NCBI GenBank assembly: GCA_037903355.1
Contig: JBAJFE010000026.1
Span: forward strand, 5,704,001 to 5,768,000
Direction of reading: 5' to 3'
Length of the DNA: 64,000 bases
Origin: Trichuris trichiura
Taxonomy: Eukaryota; Nematoda; Enoplea; Trichinellida; Trichuridae
The notes beneath the pieces are model-generated. The model saw nothing but the letters and a program-made list of their open reading frames with translations. It was not told the origin of the DNA and did no database searches. A program made the translations under genes and the position numbers. Shown here one piece after another: positions 11,601 to 24,400 of the stretch. Numbering within the stretch: the stretch's first letter is position 1; each line of letters opens with the position of its first letter.

Positions 11601-14600
11601 AAATTCGGTCAACTTTGGAGGTTCTACTGTATATATATAGTGTTTGAAGAACGGGCGGTTTGTCTAAGGATGCTTTGGTTGACATTGATTTAAACAAGCT
11701 GCTTCTGCCTTAGGAGTAAATTTGTTGGAAAGGGGAGAAGTGACTGAGTACTTTATTAGTACGTAGATATTTTCATAATGAAAAACTTTATTACGAATAG
11801 GTTCCCGTTTTTATGTATGTAAGACTCCGGAGCCGATATAATTTATAAATAAATATCCTAATAATATTTACAACTTAAGACGGCTGATGACGGGTCTCGA
11901 TTGACCCGAAAGCTCCGGAGTCTTTTACATACATAAAAACGGGAACCTATACGTAATAAAGCTTTTCATTATGAAAACATACGGTCCCGTACCAAGAAAC
12001 CACGTTTTCAAAAGTACGTAGATATTGACCTTCTTCGTAGGCGTACTGATGCGGGTCTGCTTCAGAGAAATGGTAGTACAGATTTCAAAACGACAAACAA
12101 AAGAATTTTGAAGCATGGGCATTTTGTAACGGGACGTATAGTTTTCATTTTGAGGTCTTTCACGGCTTTTTCCGTTCTTTGGTTTTGTGTTTTACGCGCC
12201 TGTAAATACACTAAGCAAATGCTCTACTAGCGAGTGGGTGAGTGCTTTATTCAGCAAAAACACAGTACGCGGCTAACCTGGTTTTTTCGAACTTTTCTGA
12301 ACGCTCTAGTCCCGTTGTCAGCAAGCGAAGGTACTGGTCGTTCGTGCGCTGTTTAATCGTTTGTTTTCTTTGCAGCGAAAAAGTCAAAGAAGAATATAGA
12401 GCCCTTCGAAAGGAGTTGGCCAGAGGCTCAGATGTAGGCAGTGGCGATGACGATTCTAGTAAGTCATAGATCTCTGCTGATTTTGTTTGCCTGCTTAGCG
12501 CTTTTATTGCCTCGCAATTGTTTACAGGCGGGAAATTTAATTCGTAGTTTTAAATATGACGGAAATGTTTATATGGAAATTTCATGATAACGATGGGAAG
12601 CTGTAAGCAAGTTTCCACTTTAACATTCGAACATTATGCATTTCTTGGCCTTATTCAAAATGCGTAATAGTGGTACGTGAAGGCAATTTTAACAGAACAG
12701 CAAGCGATAGTGGCAACAATTACTGACATAATATCAGCTGGTTATACTTTTACCTGTGATTGACGTAGGAGTCTCCAGCATTGTTTTCGTTAAATAAAAT
12801 TTATTTGAGCTAAACATTGGGTTTCTGTTAGCAAAACGGTTTTCAAAGGAGCTCTGGAAAATTTCAGGCACTGCTGAAAGGTTTAGAGGAGCTGTCCTCA
12901 AGAGTATATTATGAGGTATGACGTGCTGACAAAATTTAAGTTCAATAGGGGCCGCTAGCGTGCAAAGAATTGAGAAATTATTAGTATACGTCAATGGGAT
13001 TGCATTTAATATTATGTAGACTGTGTACAGACTGACTCGTATAAAAAGTAAAAAAGAGTACTGGAGCTTTCAGATCTCTTTTCGATCCATTTTCAGTGGA
13101 ATAACAAGAACCTCCAGTATGCTTTTGTGCTTTTCTAAAGGGGGTTCAGTCCGTATATGAAATCCACTTTGTAGGAAATTACAAATCGGTAATGAAACGC
13201 CTTGTGATCAATGACATCCGATGTTGTTCGGTAATTTAAGGCACTAGCACAGTGGGCTTTTTACTGATTAGTAAAGTTTTATCCTGTCACAAGTGCTTCA
13301 GGTTTTCTATGCAGGTATATTTAATGCATGGAATGAAAACTTTTTGTGGGAAATGTTCGCTGGTAGAAAGCAATAGCGCTAACGCAATAAATGTAGGTGG
13401 GCACCGTTCCGGCTTTTACTGGCGACGGCCAGCTTTTTTTGTTAATTATTTATTCTTTGGCTACAAGAACCTTAGAACCATGAAGTTTATCTTCCAAAAT
13501 ATTTTTAAGTACGGTCATTCGTAAATGTATCTTTTTATAACGGTATTCGCTTTAGACGGAGTATTGAATTTTCTCGGATGTTTACTCCAGGACAGCGTCG
13601 AGAAAAAACAAACATTATTCACGTAACAAGGCGGTGAAACAGCGGTGCATTGTGTCAACGAAAAGGTTTACGCTGATGACGGCCCTATAGCTTCGCTGTT
13701 TCTTCCCCTTGTTGCGTGAATAAAGCTAGTTTTCTTCTGACGTTATTTTAACCTGAACATCCGAACTTCCGATGAAGTGCCCGTAAAACTTCTGTGCTTT
13801 ATATCATCATATTAGAATATTTTTCAAAACGTTTTTATTGCGTTGTCAGGTTAGACATAAGGTGATTTTGGCTTTTTTGCTTTTTAAACTTTTTGCACAT
13901 TTCAGATAAAAAGGTTTTGAAACCCGCCGTTGCTGAATACATTGCTGAGAGGAATAGGTATAAGAATGTTTCCGCCGCTGCTAGAGGAACAACGGACCGT
14001 GAAAGAGAGGTAAAGAATGTGTCATTTAATGATTAAAAGCATGTACGTTAGTGACTAAACAACAAAAGTTAACTTTATTGGAATTGTTCGCCGAGAAACC
14101 GTTTACTCACCTTTCAGATATCGTACATATCTATAAGTCGCTGTTTTTTTGGCTTTAACTGCAGTTATGGGATGCACACCTTAACGTTGTGTAGCTCGCA
14201 AAGAAGTTAGTTCTGAGTCTCTATGTTTACGAGGCAGTTTGGGGCTTGTTCGTTTAGTGCTCGATATTGTTAATTAGTTGCAGAGAATTGGCTTGGATCG
14301 TATTTTTGCTTCAGATTACTTGCCCAGTAATTCCTTTAATACACTCGGATATTAGTTATAATAACTGAATTTTTGTTACATATTCTTTTATTGCAGATCG
14401 CAATCAGCTGAGCTATTTAGCACCTGCTCACTATTCATGTTTAGACTTTGAAAATTCTTGAAAAGTTTCAATCAAAGCTTAAAGCTGCAAATCAGATTGT
14501 CATTGAAAGGAATAGGAAACCGGACGATAACGACAAGGGCGATGGTCCAGCAGAAGCTTGGTAAGCATTTACCTTACATTCACTTTTCAATATTCCGTAT

Positions 14601-15671
14601 ACTTATTGAGTGAACTCAATTTAGCTCGTTGTTAAGCTAATCAAAGTAATTGAAAATGCGTGGGCGTTTATAATTTTTGTGCTGTTTTCTTAGGCATAAA
14701 AATTTTATTAACTTTCACTTACCAACCAAGTCTTTCTTTTGTTTTTCGCAGTCTCCTAACAAGACGGTATATCTGACTAGAAGTTCTAAGTTATGTTTTC
14801 AGACATTGTTTTAATATGTTAAGGCACAAGAGCACTTTTTATGAGGATGAAAACGATTAAATGCTGCTAATACTTTGCCATATTCTTTTGAAGTCTGCTT
14901 TAGTATAAATTATCTCGCCGACAATGGGAGAACATTGTTTTGAAAGGCTACACTTAATCAAGTACGATAGTGCAATGTTCTTTTTCACTGATGTTTCTTT
15001 TTGGGCCCAAATCACGACATTTGTCTTCATCCGCGGAGGCAGCTACGTCTCTAGCGGTTACAGTCGTTCAAATCGTTTTAAATGAAAAATGTTATATGCT
15101 TTGTAACTTTTTTGTGGCTATTCTTTTTAATATCATTTCGTTGTATCCCTAACAAGTATTCCTTTGATGCACTATTCCATGAAGTAGATAAATTGAACTG
15201 CTTACTTCTGTAGCGAAGCATATGGTTCAAGCTTATGCAGATTAATTTATCCTGGAGTAGACTTTGTTTAGGATTTTAAATGATACAGTCAATGGGTGGG
15301 CACCTGGTGTTGCATGTCTCCCAAGCTGAATCGCTTTAGAAATTTTTTTTAGTAAAACGTTTAGCGTGTGAAATATTCATTCCTTCAGTTGTAATGTCTT
15401 GAATGGCTACTGTAAGAGGATCAATATTTCGTCTAGCATTTTCGCTCCAAAAATGCTGTACTGTATTGTTAGTCCATTGATTTCCTGATCATATCTATAT
15501 TCTAACAGGATGACACACAAGTTTGTGGCTCCGGAAGTTGAACCAGAGGTGAAAGGAAGTCGTCCACAAGATAAGGATATGTTCAAAATCGAAGACATGA
15601 GAGTTTCGGCCGTATCAGCTGAAATGGCAACAACGTCAAAAGTCGAAAAGCAGGGTGTTTCTGATTCGTGA
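8646..15671 (+). CDS. CWC27: Spliceosome-associated cyclophilin CWC27 (472 aa)
   Basis: Twelve exons: 8646-8687, 8747-8956, 9100-9246, 9344-9442, 9496-9590, 9996-10065, 10963-11076, 11231-11406, 12376-12458, 13906-14009, 14445-14560, 15509-15671. All have GT-AG borders with consistent phase. Residues 1 to about 175 form a cyclophilin-type domain (LKTTVGDIEIELWSKECPKA, FHRVEPGFIVQGGDPTGTG, NGSQFFFTLGR, HTIFGKV). The position normally occupied by the catalytic-pocket Trp is Glu (RTPELQNKHTIF), a hallmark of the CWC27 subfamily, which is thought to be a poor or inactive prolyl isomerase. The charged C-terminal half has LLSFGDEAKEEEE and ends with KILEKFQSKL and an EAW-MTHKF block, as in the human protein, which is also 472 aa. 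CWC27 joins the activated (Bact) spliceosome with CWC22. Introns 6, 8 and 9 hold inserted elements. Confidence 0.97.
10193..10380. repeat. Foldback family B, copy 1 (CWC27 intron 6)
   Basis: The left arm GCATTTAAGTAGACGTGTTA... (10193-10227) is the inverted counterpart of the start of the right arm (10243 on). The right side continues alone through AATGCACAACTGCC, CTTTACAGTGCATTTTC, ATTCGGGATTTTGA and CCCTAACC. The same right-side blocks recur at 43860-44000, which defines the family. The inverted arm is much shorter here than in the other copy. Confidence 0.65.
11478..11629. mobile_element. pogo/Tc1-like MITE, 152 bp (CWC27 intron 8)
   Basis: Terminal inverted repeats of about 24 bp: CAGTAGAACCTCCATAAGTTGACC at the left and its complement with one missing base at the right. 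TA dinucleotides flank both ends (11476-11477, 11630-11631). The CAGTAGAACC start and TA target are typical of pogo/mariner-type non-autonomous elements. No coding capacity. Confidence 0.85.
11772..12012 (+). mobile_element. Hairpin-type short retroelement, copy 2 (241 bp, CWC27 intron 8)
   Basis: An exact 14 bp direct repeat AGTACGTAGATATT flanks it (11758-11771 and 12013-12026). The left arm (11772-11833) is an inverted copy of 11911-11974 (CTCCGGAGTC, TACATACATAAAAACGGGAAC, ATAAAGCTTTTCATTA). The right part runs on into a tail containing CCGTACCAAGAAACCAC that recurs at the same place in the copy at 45.3 kb. A CTGATGA-hairpin-GAAA motif lies between the arms. No ORF. Confidence 0.78.
11884..11911 (+). 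ncRNA. Hammerhead-like core in hairpin element copy 2
   Basis: CTGATGA, one C, hairpin GGGTC-(6 nt)-GACCC, then GAAA and the palindrome CTCCGGAG ending in GTC, a canonical hammerhead cleavage triplet position. In a type III fold, GACTCCGGAGC of the left arm would pair with the sequence after GAAA as stem III. A clear stem I was not found. Confidence 0.4.
13592..13744. repeat. Foldback element with degenerate CTGATGA motif (CWC27 intron 9)
   Basis: Inverted arms about 13592-13644 and 13694-13744 share TTATTCACG, AACAAGG and GAAACAGCG. Between them lies ACGCTGATGACGGC, and AGCTTCGC follows, as in hairpin element copy 1, but stem II and GAAA are missing. No flanking duplication was found. Probably an older relative of the same type. 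Confidence 0.55.
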
Positions 15672-16442
15672 TTATATGTACTTTTAGTTCTCTTTTTTTG
15701 TGTCTGTTGAAAGGTTTGGCATTTTAAGCTCAAAATTAACTCATTGATCTTATGAATAATGCTTTCTTGAAAAAGTTTATATATATGCAGTTAATGCACG
15801 CCGATGAACTGTGCCAGCGTAGTCTTAAATGCGTTATGCTGCCACCAATGTCCATTGTTTTCTAAGGCGCAAACTGTTGTTTTCCGTCTCAAATGGCGTC
15901 GATGAGAATCGAGATGGTTTGCTAATTTTGATCTCAGATTCGCGCCTTTACTTTCGCCCAGTCTCTAATAAACTGGTCAATTTTCTGCTGGTCAGGTTTT
16001 TGTTTTCACCGTCGTACTCTTAGTGCGTGTACGGCAGATTGATCTTATTTAATCAGAGGGTCAAACGGCGACGTCAAAATGTTCTGCGTCCAGCTTGTAC
16101 GCGGACTTTTTATTCCTTCGGCAACACGAGATGCCAAGATCTGTACCAGTTGTCAGCCCCGCCTCTTTAAAAAATAGTGCGATATGCTTCATTTTGCACA
16201 AAATGTAAATTTTTACTCCTACCCAATTCAGGTAGCTGTTTATTTGGTAGAAAAGTGTTTAAAGCTAACCTGAGTTTAAATTGTTTCTTCCGGCAGTTAT
16301 TGCTGCATTGACGACTGCAGAATTGACTTTAAAATCGTTTCACTTCAAATGTTAGTATTCTTAAGCAATTGGATATAAGGTAGACGAAATGAAAGTTCCT
16401 CTTGACTAATTCTGACTTGCGCTTCTTTTCTCATTTTTATTT
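15672..16442. other. Intergenic, nothing else seen
   Basis: Spacer between the CWC27 stop and the small membrane-protein gene on the same strand. It contains the CWC27 3' UTR. No canonical AATAAA close to the stop; AATAAT occurs near 15753. Confidence 0.4.
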
Positions 16443-17117
16443 ATGACAATGTGCAATAACACAACTCTAGCTAATAATACCGTCACCTCTGGAATGACTA
16501 ATATAACACTGCCTGATGTTGATGGTTTGTCACAGCCCACTGCAAGTTCACCTGTGTACTAATTTTTTTTCAGGACTCGAAAAGTGGTGGAACGATTACT
16601 TCTTCATAATTCCCATATTGCTTTCAGCGTTGACTTTCGTTTGCTTGATATATTACATCAACGTGTTGCGCATGAACAGTCAAGGTGAGCATCCGTTGAA
16701 AAGCTAAAGTGTTCTGGCCAAGTTTTCAGACTCTCTTTAGTGCTATTCAAACATTATTTAGTAATTCAAATGGCCCAAACGTTGCTTTAATATTACAATC
16801 AACCACGTTTAGAATATCAAATTCAGCAAGAAACTAGTCGCCGAGATGTAGAAGCCAGCTATGCACGTTTTTGTGTCAGAGCACAGGAGTCAAAGGCAGT
16901 AAAAGAAAGGCTTCGCCTTTTGTTTCCAAACCTGGATGCCCTAAGTTCAGGACGGGCTAGTCTTTCATCCGCGGGGTCTGCTTCGTCAATTCCATCACCG
17001 CCAACTGAAGGAATATGTGCTGTGCAAAAGACCAATGTTTCTCCGCATAGTAGCCAAAGGACTACTGAAAGTCTAGGCGACACTACCGCCTCTATATCTT
17101 TATCAAGTCAGATGTAA
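16443..17117 (+). CDS. Small single-pass membrane protein, unknown (159 aa)
   Basis: Three exons: 16443-16524, 16574-16684 and 16831-17117, all joined in phase 1. The N-terminal segment MTMCNNTTLANN... has several N-x-T/S sequons (NNT, NNT, NIT). Next comes WWNDYFFIIPILLSALTF and more hydrophobic residues, a single transmembrane segment at about 32-53, then a basic and then Ser-rich tail (SSGRASLSSAGSASSI). Glycosylation sites before and basic residues after the segment imply an outside N-terminus and a cytoplasmic tail with no cleaved signal. Exon 3 uses an AAG acceptor (CAGCAAG); the CAG five bases earlier would give an immediate stop. I do not recognise the family. Confidence 0.6.
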
Positions 17118-20100
17118 CTGGTCCTAATCCTAATAATTTCAGTGAAAATTCGTGTAAGTTCTTTCCTGAAGCATCTAAAATGTAATGCTTAATCCACGTT
17201 GCGTCTGGCTTTCTCTTTCTTCATGTCGCTTAAGAAATAGATAGCGAACGCGAATTGCATAAAGAATGAGTTCGTTGCGATTAAAATTGTGATTATAGTT
17301 TCGTGCTTTTGAAAGTACGTAAGAAATCTTATTATAGCGGAGGTATTGCGCATTTCTGTTTGCGGCCTTTGGCGTTTACTTTAACATTAGTTTTCCAATG
17401 GCAAAGGCTAAATACTACAATAATGCTGTATCTTCCCTGTGCCTTGTATAAACTGGGGTAGGATTCGTTAAAAGACCTGGTATATTTCCAAACTGTTCTT
17501 CCAAAATTCAAATTCTCTTTCAGAGCTGTTTCGCGAGCGTGTTTATCCCTTTTCCTAATGTTGCTATTCCAATACAATATAGTATAGCAAAATCCCCGTA
17601 TCCGTAGTTGAGAGTTGCGAAAATTATGCGTTAAAGCCATAGTTGCTGACTTTGGTATGTCCAATCTATAAAGCTTGAATAGGAAAGCTCTTTTGGTTAC
17701 TCTGAAAACCATAATCAAGGAATCTATTTCAATAATTTGCCGATTCTAAAAAGCATCCTTGATCTAACAGCAAACAAATGCGGAAGCGTTTTGGAAGGAA
17801 CTTGCCTGGAAGACTTTTTAAAATTAAAATTCGTTTTACCAATAGTCATATGGATAAGTTCGGTAAACTATATAATCATAATATTAATAACTTTCAGTGT
17901 TATGTTATGTCACCAATTTAAAATGGCTGCGTTTAACCCTGTGCTATAGAAATAAAATACATTCACAGTAACTGATTGCAGAAAAATAAACCTGAAAGGG
18001 CATTTATGCCTATAACCGTATGGTTACCTGAAAAGGAATAAGGTAGCTCATTGAGACGAGCAATGAATGGTCGGCCAAGTTGTCAGTTATTGCTGTTTCA
18101 ATAATGAGTGAAGCGTTAGTGGTAGGTTCGAATCGCTCAGGTTAGCACTTTGGAACATAGCTGAGGAGATAGTGTCGCTTCGTTAAATTTGCTATTTTCA
18201 ACTATTATTGATCTCTAGTCGATCTGATAACTGAAAGAGTTGTTACTTGATTAAGAGCATAAAACGTAAACGCCTTATGCTGAACCATTTATGTGCGTTG
18301 CACAGAACGATACAAAATAAGAGCGCTTATTTTCATGAGGCTGCCTTCAATTCAATTCAAATCACATGACTCGAATCATCGTTTATCCTCAGAAGTTTTA
18401 GCTTGTCTTCGAACTGCTCTCCACTATGAAAACGGCAAGCAATCTTTGCATTAATAAATATTGATAGCTTGCACTCATTTTCGTACTATTAGAAGACCTG
18501 TTATTATTGATGATGAAAAGAAAGAACAACAAGGTGAGCAACAACTCATCCCGCAGTCAACGTCAGAGCCCAACAGTAAACGGCTTGCACTATTCATTCA
18601 TTAGCTTGTAGTCTTGCGCTCCACTAATAAGTAATTAAATGCATTCACCTAATTCTGGGTATTCTGCGAACAAAGTCTTCATACAAAATATAGCGATACT
18701 TGTGTTTAGCATGCGCATTCCGTTCGGTATTACATTAATGATGTTTGGATTACTTAATGCACCTAACGTTTTCCTGTACTACGGAGACGATTGTTACGGA
18801 GTAACGATAATAAACAGTCTGCACTTGTTCATTACAAAGCGAGTCATCGTAGACTTGGACATTTAATATGCAGGTGAGGGAGGAACCTCTTTCAACAAAC
18901 ACTCGAATTACCTAAAGAATATATTCCTATTACATGATATAAAAGACAAAATCTTTAATATACGAACACACAAAAAATATAAGTATTATTGGAGAAAACT
19001 CAGTATAATTATCTATCTCTTTTCCCTTTATATAAGCTGTTTGCCAAAGCCGTGCTTCTCCCTTGTTGATGGTCTCGTAGAATGGTGATAGTGACTCCAA
19101 TGATCAGTGAACGATCTCAACTGCACTGCCTCGACAGCATATGTGACTGCGTTACTAAGCTGTCAGTTTTTTCACTGCGCATTGAATGCATCTTCCAGTT
19201 AAGAAAACCTTTAGTCTGCAAGGAACAGCTCTGACCATTTAATTCCCGTCTGTCAGCTCCCTTTCATACAAAAATGGATTCGTGCAGCGCAAGTAGAGAA
19301 AAGCAATGCGACACGTTAGCGATGTTCATAGATTTAGCTGGAAGCTAGAAAACTAACTGGAAAACTCGAAGCTTCCTATATATAGCAGGTCAGTGCAGTA
19401 TAAGTGAGACGTACTATCGTTGTACACTGCCTGACGTGCCATGCACATGGAAAATTGTTCTCCAGCAGGCAACCACACAAAGTCGCAGCTTGATATGGAA
19501 GCAAAAACGGCAATGTATATGTCCTGTTCATCAACGATGCTTCAGTCTCCTTCAAAAGTGACGTCATTGTTTTCCACGAGCAAATTGCGTTGAGTCATAT
19601 CGGCGGATAATGTGGACCTACTTTTTGTACTGCTAGGACAGAGTAAGTTGCATGTTAATGTGTTCAGCATTTTCTTCTTTCCAACATCTTCAGCTTAAAG
19701 GAATAAAATGCTTCTATTCGGGAGGCACGGTGTCGCTCATCGGCACGCCATTCTCAGTACGCCATTAAGACAGTAAGCTATTAGTAGTTTGCTATGCCCG
19801 GTGGAATATGCCTTGTTTCATCATCTCAGAGTGGAAGGTTCTGAATACAGTATTCGTCTGTCCGTCTTTACATCGCATAAAACGCGTTTCCTTTCGTTTG
19901 GTTTTGCACTACTGCTGACGTGTTTACCTGCCATTATTTATAAACCATGTTCGCCCTAGCTAAATTTCTAACAAAGAGATAGGCAAGCTGCTACCCAGCG
20001 AAAACTACAAGCACTGAGCTGAGGATGAAAAAGAAAACTTTATTATAGCGCTACAAAGGCATTTTTTCGTGCTTCTGGAAGTTAACAAGAACAAATACTT

Positions 20101-21425
20101 TACCATATAATTCGAAATGCGGTAAGCTTCCGGACGGAAGAAAGTAATGATTGGCGTTGCGTATAGTCTGACGAACTTCAGAAGATTAACAGAAGATGTG
20201 GTGAAAATATGAAATGAGTATAACCACCGACTTGGTTTGTTCAGACGCGATTTCTAAAATAGGCATTTTTATTGCTTAGGTAACTTTTCTTCCGTTATTT
20301 CTGTCGTTATTTTCGGTAACCACGGCTGAGAATAGCGACCGCGTAGCATTTCACAATGGCTGCACAGGTTTAGATGAGATCGCTGAGCACACTATTTTAC
20401 TGCACGGACTTTTCAAGTTCTGCGATCGACACCAACTCTCGAAATTCATCAGCATTTCGCAGTTTATGGCTTTTTTCGTTCCAACATTTACGCAACCTTG
20501 ACTACTTGACCATTAGCTGTTGTTTAACAGGCCAATGTACTTTTATTCCTTCAAAACAACTTTTCGTTTTTAAAAAGTTATAATAAAAGCTGTTATGCAT
20601 AAAAATGAGGGCCATCCATCAAGCAGAATTTTGCCGTTTTTGCTTGAAAAATTACTTGCGCTTCGCAGAATAAAACCTATGAGACGTTCACTTGGTAGAG
20701 CATGATGCAACAAAAAATTGACTGGCCGCTTCGCCGTGAAGTTGCTTCGCTAGTGCGCATGAAAGAAATGGCTTCTTCAAGCTTTCTGTGGGTCCAACTT
20801 GTGATTACGTACAAACTGGCAAAGTAGTGGTAATCGCTATTGCGCCAACGCAGCACCAGAACACAAAGCTCACAGCCAATTCTTCACTTGCTTCTAACGA
20901 CATAGATTTATCGGTAGTCGGTTCCAACGACTTGGCCTTATCGAAGCTAGTAACTTCTGCAAGATACTATTTGCAGAAATTAAGTGCTAACGTGCTCGTG
21001 AAAAGCAGTTAAGAAGAAAAGGACAAGTAATAATCATGATAACAATAAGAAGAAGAAGAAGGAGAAGACGAGAAGGATGTAGAAGAATAGTAATAATGGC
21101 GATGATAGCAGTGATAAGATTAATAGTAATGGGCGTCGTGTAGCTTCTAACTGCAACAAGCAACACCAACCAGCAAGCAGTGCATCAAAAAGAAAAAGTG
21201 GCCACAGGCTTCAGTTTCACGTCCATCCGCAGCCCATGGATAATAATCTATCTTTTCAGTGTGAGAAAAGTTAAGAAAAACAGTGAGAACTGCCTAATGT
21301 CCTTTGGAACCTAATGAGTAGAAAGTTCATAGCAGGACGCATTAGTTAGACACATTGTTGGACTAAAAGTTACATTATGACTGAACAGCGGTCATCTGTT
21401 CTTATTAGGCAACGGAGTACAGTCT
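17118..21425. other. Long intergenic stretch, no supported gene
   Basis: About 4.3 kb of AT-rich sequence before the paramyosin 3' end. Open frames at 17332-17718 (-), 17737-17949 (+), 18639-18866 (+), 20374-20583 (+) and 20788-21012 (+) lack domains and splice partners. A purine-rich simple tract (AGA/ATA repeats) lies at about 21010-21120. Confidence 0.45.
21010..21120. repeat. Purine-rich simple tract
   Basis: Runs of AGAAGAAGAAGAAGG and AATAGTAATAATGG-type triplets; low complexity, no coding signal. Confidence 0.7.
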
Positions 21426-24400
21426 TCACATTTCATGGGGCTCCTCCATTACAAACAGCTAAAAGTGGGTAATGAAAACAGCAGTTTCCAGGTGCAGCAG
21501 ATATCTCATACCTTAGAAGACATACTCCTGCCCAAAGAAACTGACGACCTATGCTTTGCGCGAATCAAGTGCAAGCTGCTCTCGGCTTGCTCTGCACGGC
21601 CTTCTGCGTCCTCCAATTCGTGCTGGTATCGACGAACTCTCTGCAAGTTCTGCATTGTAAGAGACTCCTAAATAGAATATGACACTGCGCATTGTAGAGC
21701 ATCAAACGATTTTCCCAACCGCTTCGTTGAGTTGACGTTTGTAGACGTTCAATTTTTCAGCCAAGCGATCCGCAGTATCCTGTGCCATTATGAAGTTCTT
21801 GTGCTCCTCATCGACGGTCATTTGCATTTCCTTGACACGGCGTTCCTTTTTCCGCAGGCAGTTTTGCGTTTCCTTATGTCGCCTAGTTTCTTCATCCAAC
21901 GCCATTTCGAGATCACGTATCTTAATCATGCATCAATATGTCAAGTGCTTGCTACTTTACTTTGTTGATTAACGAACCCGTGTTTCCAGTTTAGCAATCA
22001 CTCGTTTGCCACCTAACAGTGCAGCCGCTTCAGCCTCCTGGATTTGCATTTGCAATTGCTTGACATGCTCTTCCAAAGCTTTGCGCATAGCATCGATTTT
22101 CATTGAGTGTTCTTGTTCTTCATGGAGTTGCTCCATTGCGCGGGCTGCATCTTGCATAGCCCTATTTGCTCTCTCATCCGCAGACCGCAGTTCCTTCGTC
22201 GTTTCGTCCAGGTCAGCTTGGCAAGTCGATAGGTCCGTTTCCAGCTTGCCCTTGATGGAAGTTAAATTGTTGTTCAAACTTATTAGATCGGCTATCTTTC
22301 CGGAAGCTTCTTCCAAATCCGCTTCAGCTTGCTTGCGTACGCGAATAGCAGTGTCAAGAGCGGACTTGCAATCCTCGAGCTCAGCAGACAAAGCTGAAAG
22401 CTTGCGTTGAGCAATAGCGTACTGATCCAAGGTTTGCTGTAGTTGTCGCTGGCAGTCTTCATAACTGCTTTGCAGAACCTAAATTCACATTGCTAAAGAA
22501 ATGAAACGTTGCCACAAACCGTGAGGCATTAACCCTAAGTTGGTCTGCCTGTTTCTTTATTGTCTTTTGAGCTTCCAAGTTGGCGCGGTTCAAATTGTCA
22601 ATCGTCATTTCTAGTTCTGCAATTTCGGCCTGATATTTCTTCTTCAGACGACTTATTTCAGCTTTCATTCGAGCCTCAGCGTCTGCCAGGGCAGCGGTAA
22701 GACGGTCAATCTCAAATTGCATGTTCTTGCGCAAAGCTTCCATTTCCTCCTCTTTTTCCTGAAAGGTAGTTAACTTTAAATTGTCATATTGTGAATTTGC
22801 TAAGAAAATAGGATGACCTGCAGACGTCGTTCCATTTCTACTCGTAAAGCTTGCAGCTCAGCCACAGCACGCTGAGCTCGAGTTTCCGCATCGCGTCTTG
22901 CAGCTTCCGCTTCCTTCAAAGCTACCTGCAACTCTCTGATTTCTCCCGCCAGGCGAGCATTTTCCAAATCTAATTCATGCAGCTTGCGATTTGCATCAGC
23001 CAGAGCCTCTTTCGCTTCGTGCAGATCGTCTGAAAAAAGAGAAACAACCGCTAAGGTCCCTCGACAAAACTGCAGCGCATAAAGTGAGAAACATGAGCGG
23101 CTGATTCGGATCAACTTGACGTTACATAATCTTGTAATGTACTGACCTTGCAGTTTCTTATTCTCCCTTGCCAACGCTTCTTTTTGTTCAACTGCCTTTT
23201 CATACAAATGCTTAATCTTTTGCAACTCAGCTTGCGTAGCTTTAAGTTCTCGTTGTGTTGCCTCCAATTCCTGTGTAACCTCTTCCAAGCGAGTCTTCAG
23301 TTCAGAAACTACGCGCTCAAGTTGTTCTTTCTGACGTTCCAATATAGCAATTGTGTTTTGCGCCTAAAGTGACCAATGAAGTCGATATCACTAGCGCTGA
23401 CTACTAAAAGCTTCGCACCTTCTCCAAGTCAACTATAAGAACCTCCACCTCAGACTGAAGACGGCTCTTGGCCTTTTCCAGCTGGGAGATTTTTTGGAGC
23501 ATTATTTCAATTTGCTCTTCGTATTCAGCCTGCTTTTGAATCATCTTCTTGCTAAAACAAGCGCGTGGTTGATTGTATGCAATGTATTGCGATGACCATT
23601 GCCGAACCGGAGGTCGTCGACTTCTTCCTGGTGAATGGCTACTTCGGCGTCGAATTTGCTCTTCCACTGGGCTATTTCCGTGTTGGCCAAGGAAAGTTTG
23701 TGTTCAGCCTCGTTTCGCAAAGAAGATTCTTCTTCTAGAGCAGATTGAACAGAATCCAGTTCTAATTGGATTTGATGAAGTTGATTCTGCATTTGCGACC
23801 GTTCCTACAGCGAAAAAGTAGCTCTGTAAACTAGATGCTGATTAGCATAATGCCATTTACCCGTTCAGCATCCTCCAATCTACGTCGAGCTTCCTCTAGT
23901 TGTTGGGCCAGCTGGGTTTTTACATGCTGCAAGTTTTCCATCTGCACCTTGATATCGTGCAATTCTTTCATTAAGTCATTGTTTTCCACTTGCAAACGTT
24001 GGCGTTGTTGGGCAAGATCGTTCAGATTCTTTGTCAAATCGTCCACTCTATTTTGCAGTTCTCTGGCTGCGGCTTCATGCTTTTCTGCAGCTTTTTCCGC
24101 GGCATGCTAAACAACGGCAAACATGACTTAGGTTCGAAGATCCGCGTCGCAGGTTTGCATTATTTATACCTTCATACGCTTTAACTGCGTAGTTCAATAA
24201 GAGAACATGAGCAGCAAAATATGGCGGCTAGTCAGTTACGAAAAATGAATAAGCATTCACATCTGCTTACAAAATAGGTATGAATAGTCTACAGGAATCA
24301 CCAAGAATTCCGTTAGTTCCGAAAGACGTAAATCGCTTGACGGAACCAGGAAGGACTGTTCAACCTGCCGTAAAAGTGATTCATAGCGGATACACTTAAG

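Noticed and set aside
18115..18145. GGTTCGAATCGC resembling a tRNA B box
   Set aside because: No matching A box or acceptor-stem pairing at the right distance; a full cloverleaf could not be drawn.
21506..21511. In-frame TGA as the paramyosin stop
   Set aside because: A consensus donor precedes it and a 33 bp downstream exon restores the conserved nematode C-terminus.
22006..22410. Plus-strand frame inside paramyosin
   Set aside because: Antisense shadow of a coiled-coil exon; Ser/Cys-rich through codon complementarity.
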